The position numbers and the translations under genes were made by a program. A stretch of DNA of 64,000 nucleotides, taken from the NCBI GenBank assembly GCA_030765045.1, contig CM060962.1:168435194-168499193 (forward strand), in the 5' to 3' direction. This DNA is from Tenodera sinensis (lineage: Eukaryota > Arthropoda > Insecta > Mantodea > Mantidae). Within the stretch, counting starts at the first letter, position 1. Every line of letters begins with the position of its first letter. Positions 34,153 through 46,236 of the stretch are shown piece by piece. The notes beneath the pieces were generated by a model. That model was not told the origin of the DNA. It ran no database searches and was given only the letters and a program-made list of their open reading frames with translations.

Positions 34153-34915
34153 GAGCAACGGTGTTCAACTGCAGGTACGTAAGGGGAGGTTGACATTACC
34201 TCCTTCCACCCGCTGGGACAGAATGACGCATTTATTCGTAGTTACTGAGTTCCAGTGGTGGCACTGTGCTGTCATTCTTATGTACAGGAAATCAAAGGCA
34301 TATACATTCATATTCTACTCCTGATGCGCCCACATGATGTTCATAAGGATTACTTTATTTTGGCACGATTTACGTTTCAGAAGGTCTTCAATATTTGGTG
34401 CAAAAGATGAAGTGAACAGTCTCAAAAAATAAGTAAGGTGATTGTCAGTTATCTTGCTGCGATACTCACTTTTAATGTACTTCATTTTTGAAAACGTTTG
34501 TTCGCAGATGTAAGTGGAGTCAAAGACTGCCATTAAACTAAGTGCAAACAAACGCAATCTCGGATACTCACAGTAGGGCAGAGACTAAATAATTCCCACC
34601 CTTCTTTCTCATAACTTTTTATGGTCGTGGAATTCTGCAATGCAAATAGTTCCATATTTGGTAGTTCGCTTGAAGACTCACTACATGGAAACTTCAAAAG
34701 AACAAAATAATTGGATTTTGGTTTCAAATACTCTTAGGTCTTCAACTTGTGAAGAGAGTGTGTCATACAATTGCTTCAAAAGTTCCTTGTATTTTTCCAG
34801 GAGAATAACGTTTATTGTGAACACGGAACGTAAGCAGGAGAAATGGTATAAATCTGCAACTACCAGTCTTACAAATCAAGTACTTAACTTTATCGTCTTC
34901 ATCTGAAAAACAAAA
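34153..34915 (-). pseudogene. GTF2IRD2-like hAT, 3' half
   Basis: A hAT-type terminus, 'caacggtgttcaac', lies at 34153. The minus-strand frame 34315-34557 reads FDSTYICEQTFSKMKYIKSE, then YRSKITDNHLTYFLRL, which is the C-terminal hAT dimerisation region of the GTF2IRD2/ZBED5-like family (S-T-Y-x-C-E-x-x-F-S). The preceding frames (34533-34727 and upstream to about 34910) give ELPNMELFALQNSTTIKSYE and a weakly conserved F-E-T/x-x-F segment, as expected just before it. The zinc finger and first catalytic part are not seen to the right, so the element is truncated or too diverged. It adjoins the N-terminal end of the mariner relic. Confidence 0.8.
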
Positions 34916-36061
34916 ATATTCGTCCTCCCATTGGATTGTATGTACTGCTACTCCGCGCCATCTGCCTCTGATTAGCAGGTCTGGTTATCCTTGCCTTTAT
35001 CAGTGGAGGGGGGAAATAACTATAGGGGAAGCGAGCGTGTGCTGCACTGTTGTATACTTAATTGAAGATTTGTGTTGTTATGGTAGGCTTGTCTCTCGTT
35101 GCGTGCTTCCAAGTATTCATGGCTGCGTTCGAATTCCATGGCCCACAAGTAAATAGTCGAAAATCATAGTTCAGAGTGCCCTAGTGTGTACCGGTATAAA
35201 TTTCTGTTTAATTCATATCCTTGCAACAAGATTTTTAAATATCAAGCATCGTATGGTTATCATGTTTCCCGGATACACCATCTGCGCTGCGACAAACGGC
35301 TATGCATGCCATGATTCTTGTAGAATCTCTTTGTTGTTGCACAAATGTGCAAGAAGGCTGGCTGATTTGGAAAACAAAATTGCTTCGGAACTTCTAATGC
35401 AATCTGTGGGCCATTCCGAAAACTTCAAATGACACGTAGTACTACTTGCTTTGGAAACTAAGACCGTACATTGGCGAGACGAGGGGTTTGGAAAGGAACG
35501 TCATAGTACGTTTCCGGCGACAGTGCTGGTGGGATTTGAGGACAAATCTGATTACGAGACTCATCCTCTCGAGTTAACGTCCGGCCCATGTATTTTTCTC
35601 TATAAAGAAGTATATTCTCTGCGGAAGAAAAGTAAACTGAAAGGGCATTCCGTCCTTTGGTAGTCTTTTGCAGACATGTGACTCAGGCTGGAGTAACAAT
35701 TTTAAGACAAATTATGTACGTCTCCTCCAAACTAAGTACGGTAACATACGTAAACATATTTTAACTCAGAGGTAAATAGCTGCATATTTCACTTTTATTT
35801 CTTACGAAGAATGTAACCTCCTTGAGGGGAGGTGTTATTTTTAGAAACAACAATGTGATCTCAACACTTAGCACTTCAAACGCTGATTATCAAAAACGCT
35901 TTAGGTTCCTAAAATGTGACAGTTTTACACCAGAAAAATCCTCAAAGGTTTATTCAGGCCAGTGGTGTCCAAACTGGAAGACGAGAGATTTCCATGCGAC
36001 ACACACTACTTACTTAGAAGAAAGAAAGAAAATATTTACTATAAGCAGATAATTTTTTAGT
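34916..36061. other. Unassigned DNA
   Basis: 'cagtggtgtccaaactgg' at 35961 looks like a hAT terminus, but no partner end was found. The frames at 35184-35432 and 35451-35663 are unrecognised. Confidence 0.35.
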
Positions 36062-36325
36062 TGTGTTTAACGCCCCGTTGTTGTTACATACGACAGTGGT
36101 GGACACTGACGGTAGCTATATGAACTGCTATGATGATTGGGAAAGGAAATTTGAGAAGAAAACCTTCCACGATTAAGTTTAGGGTACCTCTCCAGCAGTT
36201 GTAAGTTGAGGATAGAAAAAAATGTGGAAAACACCTCAGTCAAGGAGGATGCTCTTGGCAGTATTAGAACCGCAGCCCGCCCGCTTACGAGTCTGTGTCT
36301 TAACGACCTCAGCAATGTCGGCAAA
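36062..36325 (-). mobile_element. tRNA-derived SINE, family E, copy 1
   Basis: The minus strand starts with 'ctgaggtcgttaagacaca', A-box-like, and 'gctgcggttctaatac', a degenerate B box. The body shares 'gattgggaaaggaaa' and 'cagtcaaggagga' with the copy at 60995-61192. The 3' side ends in 'gggcgttaaacacaac'. No TSD found. Confidence 0.7.
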
Positions 36326-36366
36326 TAATAGGTTATAAGCAAGAGTGAATTTTAAACATCATATGG

Positions 36367-36500
36367 GCCAAAAGAAAGAAAGAAAAAGAAAGAAAGGAGA
36401 AGAAATGAATACAAAAAGAAATGAAAACGAAAAGAAAACAAAAAGAAAAGAAAGGAAAAGGAAAGGAAGACGACACGAAGACGAAAACTAAACGAAACGA
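36367..36500. repeat. Purine-rich (GAAA)n-type tract
   Basis: About 130 bp of imperfect AAAG/AAACG repeats. Confidence 0.92.
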
Positions 36501-36878
36501 AACGAAGCTCGAGATAACTCCCTTGTCATCTTAAAGGTTTGGTTGCTAGCGCGGTATGTTTCTACGAATGCGGACAGATAGCACAGATACTTGCATTCTA
36601 GGAACCTTTGCTTGGCTCTCCTGGAACTTGCTATCTGGGCCGCAAGGGTCGCCTCGTCGTCCTCTCCTAGATAGAGGAAACACTTCGGTTGTGCGCCAGG
36701 TGTCAATATGTGCAACTGTTAGGGACTTCTGTGCGTCTCTGGGCTCCACTCTCTGACAAGCCTACGGCCTCACTTCGCCTCATCCCTTCCCCCTGAGGGG
36801 TGGTAGCTCGCAAAAGATCCATGTCGGGTTCACGGTGGGTAGAGGTATCCCCTCTCCGTTACACGCACGCATTTGCAG
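36501..36878. other. GC-richer block of unknown nature
   Basis: Open frames on both strands (for example minus 36488-36715 and 36546-36749, plus 36556-36756) without a motif I know. It runs into a (CA)n tract, as some of the repeats here do, so it may be the 3' part of an unnamed retroposon. Confidence 0.35.
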
Positions 36879-36928
36879 ACACACACACTCACCCATACAC
36901 ACTCACACACCCACACCCACACACACGC
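36879..36928. repeat. Imperfect (CA)n tract
   Basis: CACACACTCACCCATACACAC-like repeats, 50 bp. Confidence 0.85.
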
Positions 36929-37076
36929 GGAGATGCATCGCATGTCAGTGACATGAACTTTTGGACTATTTATATACAATTTGAAATGCATCTGTTTAGC
37001 GAATTTGATCCGCGATGTATCTCAGGGGCCAGATTTGCTGAGATGAAGCGTTTTTATTCATATATATTCGAAATGC

Positions 37077-37400
37077 GGTCGTCTCCTTAGTGCGGTGGTA
37101 GCGCTGCTGTTTACAAGTGGCAGACACAGCTCCAATTCCCGGTACCAGCGTGGGGATATCTTCCCGATGGGAGACCTGCTCTGGGATGCCTCATTTCTGA
37201 GAGCCCAATTAAGTAGATACTTAATTGAGTTGCGGCCCCTGATTGTGAAGACCGCATATACCGGGCGGGAGGGACTGGAGCGCTAACTACGTGCCACCGT
37301 CCAGTACTGCAACCCACTTATGACGTCTGTAGTGTGCAAAGGTGGGGTATGCAGCAGCCGGGCAGTAGGCCTTGTCCCGGAAAGGGTTCTTGCGCCACGG
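37077..37400 (+). mobile_element. tRNA-derived SINE, family D, copy 1
   Basis: Begins 'ggtcgtctccttagtgcggt' with a degenerate B box ('agctccaattcccgg'). It is homologous over its full length to the minus-strand element at 42594-42922, where the B box is intact. Shared body blocks include 'gggagacctgctctggg'-like sequence, 'gcggccc', 'gaagaccgcat' and 'ccagtactgca'. Length about 324 bp. No clear TSD. Confidence 0.82.
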
Positions 37401-38639
37401 AGTTGCTTAGTTTTTTACGTACGAGATGTATTTCAAGGCTTGGGAGACGAAACTTGTATCTCAGGTGTATTCATATCATCCATTATGCTAGCTATCTCTT
37501 TCTGTAGAATTCTTGCTTGATTACATACACAACAGTATTCAATTACGACAAACATGGAGCATTACACAACAAATGAAATGGACATGCATGTGGCGTACGG
37601 GCAGCATCTGATTCTGGTTGTGTGGCTCGCATGATTTACCAGGAACGATTTTCAAAGCGACGGATTCCTTACCGCAGCACATTGTCCAGCGTTCATCGCA
37701 GACTTATGCAAGGTGGGCACATTTCTATGAGGAACAGAGGGACAAGAACGAGGGCGTTCTGTGCCAACTGCTGAGGCTGAGGAAGCAGCATAGCTGTGCA
37801 GCTCATGGTCTCTGTTAGGAATTCCACAAGCTCGTACGTCAGTAAACAATTCCAGGTATACAGTGATAGATATCTGAAGCAGGAGTCGCCCTTCTAGTCG
37901 CGCTTGTGAATGTGTATTCACTCTAGATTAAAGTAAAGAAATCGTTCAAAATAGGGAACTTACATGTTATTTTCAGTTCATGGGGTATATTTAGCTTATC
38001 AAATGTAAACGATTGATATTGAAATTTATTTTGATATTAAGATTCATAACTAGTTTAAAAACGTAATTAATAAACAAAAAGTAAGTAGAACATTTAATAA
38101 TAAACAATACTGTGATGATTTAAAATAAATACAAGTAAATATAAAAGAAAACTAGTAAAAGAGGGGATAAGTTTGAAAGCGGGAATGGCAAAGAAGAGCG
38201 AACCAACGTATATTTTTAAAATACTCAGCGTCGCTTCTATGCTGATACTAGCATTACTCATCGTAGACATGGACGGATGTGAGACGAACAGTTCAAAGTT
38301 TGTGAAGTTGAATGTATACATAGAAGTGTTTATCAAAGTTTATTCATATTTCTTTAGTAGATTGTTAAGTTATAGCTCCTCGAATTAAATACCAACATAT
38401 CTCGGCGCAGCAGTATATAAAGTGATACTTCATTAAAATGTGTTAAAGTTTGAAAGCAGTGTCATCTTTTCACCAAAACCTACGCACACCCTGAGATAAT
38501 TTTCATCCCTCGAGCTATGCAAGAAGAGTAATCTACAAGCATTATCGATGCATTATCTACCAACGAAGTTCAATAACAGCTTTAATTATTACGCCGACAA
38601 TAGCTAATAAGGTGAGGCAATAAAGTTATATTCTGCTTC
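37401..38639. other. Unassigned DNA
   Basis: Nothing supportable seen. Overlapping frames at 37618-37921 and 38094-38388 are unrecognised. Confidence 0.35.
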
Positions 38640-39440
38640 CAACCGTCACATCAACACGTGTGGCAAACACAACTTGCTACAAACTCTCTCTCAAAGTGTA
38701 ACAAAAAGGTTTGTTACAAACTGTCGCACCAACGTGTGGCTCAAAATTATTTACACTGAAAACACAGCTTGTAACATAGTTTGTTACACGATGTTCTCAG
38801 TTACTCTGTCTTGCTCCCACTGATCATTTTCTACCTTTTCTATATTTATCAAAATCCCTGCCAGTCTGTTTCGCTCACTAGTGATATATCCTCGAGCGTT
38901 ATATCGTACAATTCGTGTAAGGATAAGTCAGCTGTTACATTTCTTTAACTATCAAGTTTACGTTGGCCCAAGCTAGTTCTATGGGATTGAGATCACACAT
39001 TTATGGTGGCAAGCAAACGACGGTGTGACCCAATAAAATAACATACGCGTCCGCTTTAAGAACTTCTTTAGGTTTGTTGGTTTCAATAATTCTACAAAGA
39101 GTTGTTTTACGTATAGAACTGCCACTTTGAACCCCTCTGTTCTGCAACCACATTATCATAGCAGATTTCACAGCACTCCTAGGCGGAGGCTTATGTAGTT
39201 CTACACAATTTGTTTCGTTACTTCCGACATACAAAACTAGTGATTTGTGCAATTTTACAACTGAAATTACGAGAAATTAGCAACGAGTAAACATAGCGCG
39301 AATGACATTAGAGATAAGTTGGCAACGTAGTCGGCAGGACAACATTTTCGGGGAAGGTTACAGAACTCGGGTTACACTATGTGGAATTCCTTTCCTCTCC
39401 CCTTCATTCCCCTTAGATCATGAGCTGGTGAACAGACAGT
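38640..39440 (-). mobile_element. IS630/Tc1-like DNA transposon, deleted, copy A
   Basis: The 5' end is at the right: on the minus strand it starts 'ctgtctgttcaccagctcat' after a TA at 39440. The 5' untranslated part (39260-39440) is shared with copy B. Coding then jumps directly to the C-terminal half: the 39001-39252 frame includes HKPPPRSAVKSAMIMWLQNR, then TNKPKEVLKADAYVILLGHT and VVCLPP. After a one-base shift comes DLNPIELAWANV, with the third catalytic acidic residue intact. The N-terminal and first-Asp regions are deleted and the far-left TIR is missing. It is thus complementary to copy B, which keeps the N-terminal half. Confidence 0.84.
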
Positions 39441-39789
39441 ATACAGAGAATAATCCTTCTGCGAGTACTGAGCTTCACTCACTAATTATATATTGAACAT
39501 CAGATATTCCACGGTCTGGAGAATTCTGCATCCACATCATCTTGAAGTAGTCCATGCTACTAAACTGGCTATCTACTGCGATGCAGTTTTGCAATTTGTA
39601 TTTGATCCAAACTGCAACCCAACCAGACTTTTGCAAACCGTGTTTTATAAACGCTAGAAGCATGCTTCCTTCACACTGAGAGATTCATTCCCGTAATTCC
39701 GACGTCTAGGATTTCGAAAATTCCATTCCACGTTTGTGATCACACCAAATGAAATTTGGTGTCAATTGTCAGAGCAGGGATTGGAATGT

Positions 39790-40862
39790 CTGATCACCAG
39801 CTCATGGTCTTAGGGGAATAAAGGGGAGAGGAGAGACATTCCACAAAGTGGAATCTGAATTTTGTAAACTTCCTCGCAAACGTTGTTCTGCTGAAGGTGC
39901 TACTTAATTTGCCAACCTTACCTCCAATGTTATTGACGCTATGTTTAGTCACTGCTAATTTCTCTTAATTGCATTTTAAAAATCGTAGGATACACTATAT
40001 CGTAGGATATACTTCCTTATGTCGGATGTAAAGAAAAAAGAGCGATACATTCTGAAGGTAGGGAAATCATTAGGAGTAATTGAGGTGTGTGTTAAGGAAG
40101 CAAAGAACCGATATATAAAACTTTCACCGAGTCAAGCAGGAGCTGCCGTTTATACCGGGTTTTCGGAAACAACAATCAAAAGAATTCACAAAAAGGTGCA
40201 CGATTGAAGTGTAAGTGGTGAAAAGAGTGTTTAATGACCCCAGGGAAAAACCAGAGAACAAGACCTACACACACTGCAGTGAATTTGGATGATTTTGATA
40301 GGTGTGTGACTCGGAGAATTACACATGACTTAGGTTGTTGAGAAGCGTGTTCCTACAACAAATAAATTGCTGCCTGTTGTTCGGCAAAATATAAATTTTC
40401 CATGGGGACGAATTTCGCTTTGTAAAGTAATTTCAGATGCTGGGCTTTAAATTGAGGAAATGTCAAAACAAAGAAAGGTACTTCTAGAACGTCCTCACAT
40501 CGTGACTTGAAAACACGATTACCTAATTAAAACTAAGCATTTGGGATAAAGTGGGAGAAGTAGGTGTCTTCTATATTGAACAAAGTTGGGTAGATAGTAA
40601 CATCACATTGATGAGAGTGTGTCGTTTTTATGAACTAAACATATTGGATGAACTGAATAACGTTTTAGTATCGCAACTTTGAGCGACTTCTTTACTTTAA
40701 TCTAGCGTGAATACATATTCTGAAGTTGGCGCTATTGTCGTAAGTGCAAACAGAAGCACGAGTACAGTTTCAGATATCGCTGTATACCTAGCATTGTTTA
40801 CTGACGTAATGACTCGCTGCATTCCTGCCAGGGGCTATGAGCGGGTGAACAAACTGCAGGTG
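39790..40862 (+). mobile_element. IS630/Tc1-like DNA transposon, deleted, copy B
   Basis: The left end 'tcaccagctcatggtc' and right end 'ctatgagcgggtgaac' form the TIRs. Coding begins at 40019 (MSDVKKKERYILKVGKSLGV). It has a helix-turn-helix-like LSPSQAGAAVYTGFSETTIK, then in broken frames EKRVPTTNKLLPVVRQNI and LLERPHIVT. The first catalytic block reads FYIEQSWVD where the family has FYxDETWV, so Asp is replaced by Glu and Glu by Gln. The C-terminal half is absent, and the 3' untranslated part (from about 40725) matches copy C. Dead and non-autonomous. Confidence 0.84.
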
Positions 40863-40899
40863 ACTTCCTTCTGAGGCAAGGACACAAAGCTAATGCTTA

Positions 40900-41250
40900 T
40901 CTGAGCAAAGTATTATATCCAACTGCTGCATCATTTACCCTTAATATCATACAAGGAATATCTGCCACAACACGATAGGCCACCAGCTCATTTTGGGGAT
41001 GAAGTACGTGCCCATTTGAAGACCTCACTGGTTAGATCGGGGTGGGCATCATATGATTTGACCCGATGTCACTTTTATTTCCAACCTTGTTTACTCGGAA
41101 TAAGTGTGCATATACTGCGCTGCTGATGAAATTCGAGAAATGCCTGCCGACTTTGACAGGCCAGGACAAAATATGGCACGTCTGTGCACTGCTTGTTTGG
41201 AAGTCAATGGACATGTGCTTCAGTACTTGTTTAAATGATAAGACAGAAAA
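40900..41250 (+). pseudogene. mariner-superfamily transposase fragment
   Basis: In one plus frame 40965-41060 reads HDRPPAHFGDEVRAHLK, then VRSGWASYDLTRCHFYF. I align this to the insect mariner-like pattern Q-D-G-x-P-P-H-F...V-R-x-Y-L, then R-W-I-G-R...W-P-P-R-S-P-D-L-T-P-x-D-F-F, with heavy decay. The catalytic Asp of S-P-D-L would correspond to the D of YDLT. It starts within 50 bp of the right end of copy B. The remaining frame is stop-ridden and no TIR was found. Confidence 0.55.
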
Positions 41251-42593
41251 GTACGGATACATTTATCGAGCACTGGTGAAACTTTTTCCTCTTCTTTCGT
41301 TATGATTTAGGTGTACGTGCGTGTGGGTGTGTTTTGTGTCAACAAACACATGACTCTCACTAATGATTTGTTCATACATTTTTCATATAGTACATGATTA
41401 CTTCAATCCCTTCCTGGAGGCTCGACGAATTCAATCACTTAAACACTTCATACACTGAAACAAAGGGCTGAAACCCATGGTTTCCTTAATAAAAAGTCCT
41501 TAACTGTCTGATCCCAAAGCTTGCCGGTAGATTTAATTCAGAAACATCTTGTATTTGAAGATAAGAACTTTCGGCCAATGTGACAAGAGTAAGAACGCAG
41601 TCATTAGATTACGACTTCCACCAGTACTCTCGAGAAGCTTTGACTTCTAATAAATGTACCGTAATGATGTTATTTTGGTTTGCTTATCTTCAGTATTGTT
41701 TCAAAGCTAGACTTCACAAGATACTGTCATAGCAGTTGTGTGGATCTGCTACAGAAAATAATGAACACTCCAAATCAACAAGTAGTTCCTATTTAATAAA
41801 TAAAAAGATTGTAATGATACCCAGCAGCGGCTAATCTATTTACTCGCGTCATCACGGGAAACCATTTAATTAGCACTATAATGATATAAAACGATATGTT
41901 CCACCCATAAAATTACACTTACTCATTCCAGTTGCACTAGAATTAGTAATTAAAATTAGCCCGAGATAAATGATTGGTTCATGTTGATGTGCTATCAAAT
42001 TAGAAAAAAAGAGCAAATTAAGCAATGAATTTCATCATAAAATATGCATGTGCTATGGGTAACGTGTGGTGATGTGATTCTCTTCATCTTTTACGGAACA
42101 GACGTGAAAGACGGTCATTAATATTTTTTCTCAAAAAGTGTAACATAAAACTGTGACATTTAATTAACAAATTCAATGCTTTTCTTAATTATTTTATAAC
42201 CATTTTCAAGTTGTTAGATTCTTTTAAATGAATTGAAGAACATAGTCCAAATGCATTAAATTCTTTCCAAGATATTTAAATTCTGATGCTCTTCTTTTGA
42301 AGAATGAAGTTAATTTTAGAGAAACAAGTGTAGTCATTTGCACATCTAATAACAAATAATTCAACTTTGCCCTTAAAGTTATGTAGGAGTTTTTAACGAA
42401 TGTTCTCCCTGCCGCCCCCCACCCCTCAAGAATTAGTTAATCTTACCAAGATTACTTACCAAGAACGACGTTCATACCCACATTAGCATGCACAATGAAA
42501 ACTGATTTACAGTTTAAGCATCAATTTAAAAATTAATCAATAAACGTTCGCAAAATGTTTAAGCATACTACCGTACGTACAAAAGCTAACCAA
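41251..42593. other. Unassigned AT-rich DNA
   Basis: Nothing supportable seen. Confidence 0.35.
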
Positions 42594-42922
42594 CCCCGGG
42601 GCTCAACAGCCCTTCCTGAGCCAAGGCCTATCGCCCGGCCAATACGTCTCACACCTCTGCCCACCACAGGCGTCATGAGTGGGGTGCAGTACTGGAGCTA
42701 GTTCGCGTCTCTCTCCCTCCCGGCTGGTTATGCGGTCTTCGCAACAAAGGGCCGCTAATACTCAATCAAATAGCTTCTCAATTGGCCCCTCAGGGATCTA
42801 ACGAGGCTGAGTGCACCCCGGATCAGGTATCCCAGCGAGAGGAAATCTCCACGCCGATACCGGGAATCGAACCCGGGTCTCCGTTTGGTAAGCAGCGCTA
42901 CCATCGCGCTGAGGAGACGACC
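42594..42922 (-). mobile_element. tRNA-derived SINE, family D, copy 2
   Basis: On the minus strand: 'ggtcgtctcctcagcgcgat' with A-box-like 'gcgatggtagcgctgc' and a perfect B box, 'gggttcgattcccgg'. The body matches 37077-37400 throughout and it ends 'ggctgttgagccccgg'. About 329 bp. The tRNA-like head is much better preserved than in copy 1. No unambiguous TSD. Confidence 0.88.
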
Positions 42923-44639
42923 TTACCATAATACAACCTAGAGAACATTTCAATGGAAAAGAGTGTTTTGTAAGGTACATACAACCCTCACAAGACAATA
43001 AAATATGTTTATTATATGTGTATCTTATTGTCGCTATTTCTCTAAAAATTATATTTTGAAAATAAACGGGATCAGTTCCCTTATTGGACGAATGTTCAAT
43101 TTCGCTGATACTAAATCAGGGTATGTAATGCATTTTAATAGAGCTTTTGCAGCAACCAAAGCACAGACAAAACACCAATTTGTTTACAATAAAAGTTTTT
43201 ATTTAACAACTCAAAATTGAAATTTCTGGAAATCAGTAACAATATTACTGCAATGAAAATAATTTTCTAAAAGTTATGTACGAATAATACGACTGAATTA
43301 GTTTCAAGGAGGCAAAAGATGCTCTAAGCAGACAACATATCTGATTTATTTTTTAAAAATGGCACAACAATTACGAGATCTACAAAAAGAAAAACATATT
43401 AGCACTGCTTCAGAAGAAGTCAAGCCTGAACAAATATCTCCTAATTTTACAGATGTACGCCAAATAATTAGGTTAGTTATTACAATGATGACTTTCAAAG
43501 AAAATTACTTTCGTGCTTGAGTTTATGTCACGTGTTGCAATGCCACACTCCATTCTAAATTTATGTAATTTATATAATAAAACTGAGAATGGATGTTCGC
43601 TTTCGCTAGATAGAACAATATTCATTCAAGTCCCTAAATTGAAACAACTAGGTATCATATATCCTATCATGATGTTGGAGATTTAAGGTCTCCTATTCAT
43701 AGTGGCCATTTAACAACTTTATGCTGCCATTGGGCACCATCATAGCAATAGGCACATTTAAAATATTAAACCATCACTGTTTGTCATTACAAATTTCTCA
43801 GCTTTATAAAATGCCTTCTTTTTTTAGCCAACAATGTAATAAAATTTAAGCCTGGTTGATTGAACTCACTGTAGCAGCAAGTGAAATTTATTAAAATATT
43901 TTGTACCCATATTTCCAAAACTCTTTTGAATTTTGTCAATCAATTGTCACTATTCATAGTTTCTCCGTCTGGTACAATAAGAGGAAAACTGCAGCCGGTG
44001 GCCATTTATTGCCGCGAGTAACTAGCTCTAGTAGCTTCTTGTAGCCGAAAAAATAAATGTTCAACTTACATATTAACTTCGTATTTTTATTTTCCTTTTC
44101 CTTTCTTTCTTTCTCGTGGTTTGTCTTCTAGCTAGGGGCGTATCTCACTAAGGTGTAATTGGGTATTTCTTCCCTCAATGTTGTTATGGACTATAAATGT
44201 CAGGATGTTACTCTACTATGTATATGCGTCTTCAGCGTTAAATTCACACGAGTTGAACGCTGGTTGCAGTGGCAAGATCACCAATATTAAACTTGGAGAT
44301 CCATTATTCACGTCCGCTGAATAATAGATCAATATTGGTTAAGAGAGATAAACAACTTGCAGCTCGCACTTAGATGTTGCATGAATTAAATCATAAGTAC
44401 ATATTAACAAATAAACCGAGGTAAAGACCAAGGACTGATTATACTCCATGTGTACAATAATAAATATATCAACAGTTAGAGGATTTAATACAGTTCATGC
44501 ACATAATTGCAGTAAAAGAGGCAACACAAGAAGGCAGATCAGGTTATCGACACTAAATGCAGGTACCTCAATTTCCTACCATGACAGCATAAACAGGCAG
44601 AGGACAAAGATACGCTATCGTAGGGAAAACGTTTTTTAA
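42923..44639. other. Unassigned AT-rich DNA
   Basis: Nothing supportable seen. A short frame near 43360 (MAQQLRDLQKEKHIS) has coiled-coil-like composition but no recognised family. Confidence 0.35.
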
Positions 44640-44960
44640 GTGCACTGTATATTTAAAAAATGCACACTTCTGTGCAGTAAACTTTTTATCTAACTCTTAT
44701 AGTTTACCAGTTATTCAACATTATTTCGGAGTGAAGAGAACTTCATAAGTTATTGAAGAAATTCAAGATAAATAGTTTGCCATATAAATAATTTAAACAT
44801 ATGAATTTTAGTCGCTCGGGGGACCTCTAAGCGAATATTCCGCTCAAATGAATTTTTGGTTGCAATACAATGCGCCGAAATTGAAAATAACTAAGAAAAA
44901 TCCGTGCTTTTTATCATTGAGCGGTAACATTTTTATTGGCTACATGGATTGTGAAAGGAA
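44640..44960 (+). mobile_element. Interspersed repeat R, plus-strand fragment
   Basis: 'tagtttaccagttattcaac' and 'gaagagaacttcataagtta' match the middle of R at 46330-46400 and the copy at 56395. Noncoding. Confidence 0.55.
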
Positions 44961-45539
44961 CATACTAAGCAACCTCATAACACTTTTAAAACTGGAAGAT
45001 GTTGGGAGCTGTCTTTCCTAAACTCTTCATCGCTATTTTAGGGAAGAAAATCCACAAACACGTTACTGTTAAATACATAACATGCGCCAGGGAAACATAT
45101 TACGGGCCTGGAGCGGAAACCGTAGCTTCGCATTTTTATTGCTTCTTTCCTCAGAACCTCATTCGTCTATACCGATTCTGCGAAGCACACCAACTGTTCC
45201 TATTCTGTCTTAATCGACCAGTCACTTCAGTTCAAGATAAAATATTTCTGTATCACTCCAATTTGACTTGGAACTAATTATAGCGTTCTTTAATTCTCCA
45301 CAATAACATACACATTAGCAGGAATGCATTTTTAAAAGACGAACTCCATTTAGTTTTCATTCTAATAATTTTACACTTTTAGGACTAATTAATGCTAACG
45401 TGTTCAATGAGGTACCCTGAAAGCAAAACTCGCACTTAATACTATACATGGTTTTTAGTCGCAAGAATGGCTGAAACGATTATTATGAAACTTTGCTTGC
45501 CCCAAACCTTGGGTTCCAATAACAAGCAATATTAAAAAT

Positions 45540-46236
45540 CTGATATGTTGCACTCACATGACCTTCTCTACTCTTGTACTAACCATCCTTACAAACTTAT
45601 TCTACTATCTTCTTCGTGTTAGTTGAGATAAACATTCGCAGAAATTATCTTATTGCTCGTTTTCTTGCACGTGCAACGGGAATATGGGAATACAGTAGGC
45701 TTTGAGCGATAGACAAATCTTTTAAAGCTTTCAATTTACGTTCTCTTTGCACGATTAACATATAACAAATCTGATGTGTTGCACTCACATGACTTTCTCT
45801 ACTCTTGTACAAACCATTCTTACAAACTCTTGCATCTATATCTTCTTCGTGTTAGTTGAGATAAACATTTGTACAAATTATCTTGTTGCTTATTTCCTTG
45901 TAGGTGCAAGGGGAATATGGGAATACAGTAGGCTTTGAGCGATAGACAAATCTTTTAAAGCTTTCAATTTACGTTCTCTTTGCACGATTAACATATAACA
46001 AATCTGATGTGTTGCACTCACATGACTTTCTCTACTCTTGTACAAACCATTCTTACAAACTCTTGCATCTATATCTTCTTCGTGTTAGTTGAGATAAACA
46101 TTTGTACAAATTATCTTGTTGCTTATTTCCTTGTAGGTGCAAGGGGAATATGGAAATACAGTAGACTTCGAGCGATAGTCAAATATTTTAAAGCTTTGAG
46201 ATCCCGTTTTCCGAAACCAACACAAATAACAAGGAA
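45540..46236 (+). repeat. Three-unit 232-bp tandem array
   Basis: Three head-to-tail units start at 45540, 45771 and 46004 (periods 231 and 233 bp). Each begins 'ctgatgtgttgcactcacat' and contains 'gtgttagttgagataaac' and 'gaatacagtag'. Units two and three are almost identical; unit one and the end of unit three are more diverged. Elsewhere (11330-11580) the unit is single, so the array arose inside one copy of repeat R. Confidence 0.93.

Noticed and set aside
35961..35980. hAT left terminus 'cagtggtgtccaaactgg'
   Set aside because: No inverted partner, TSD or transposase sequence found; a short match can be chance.
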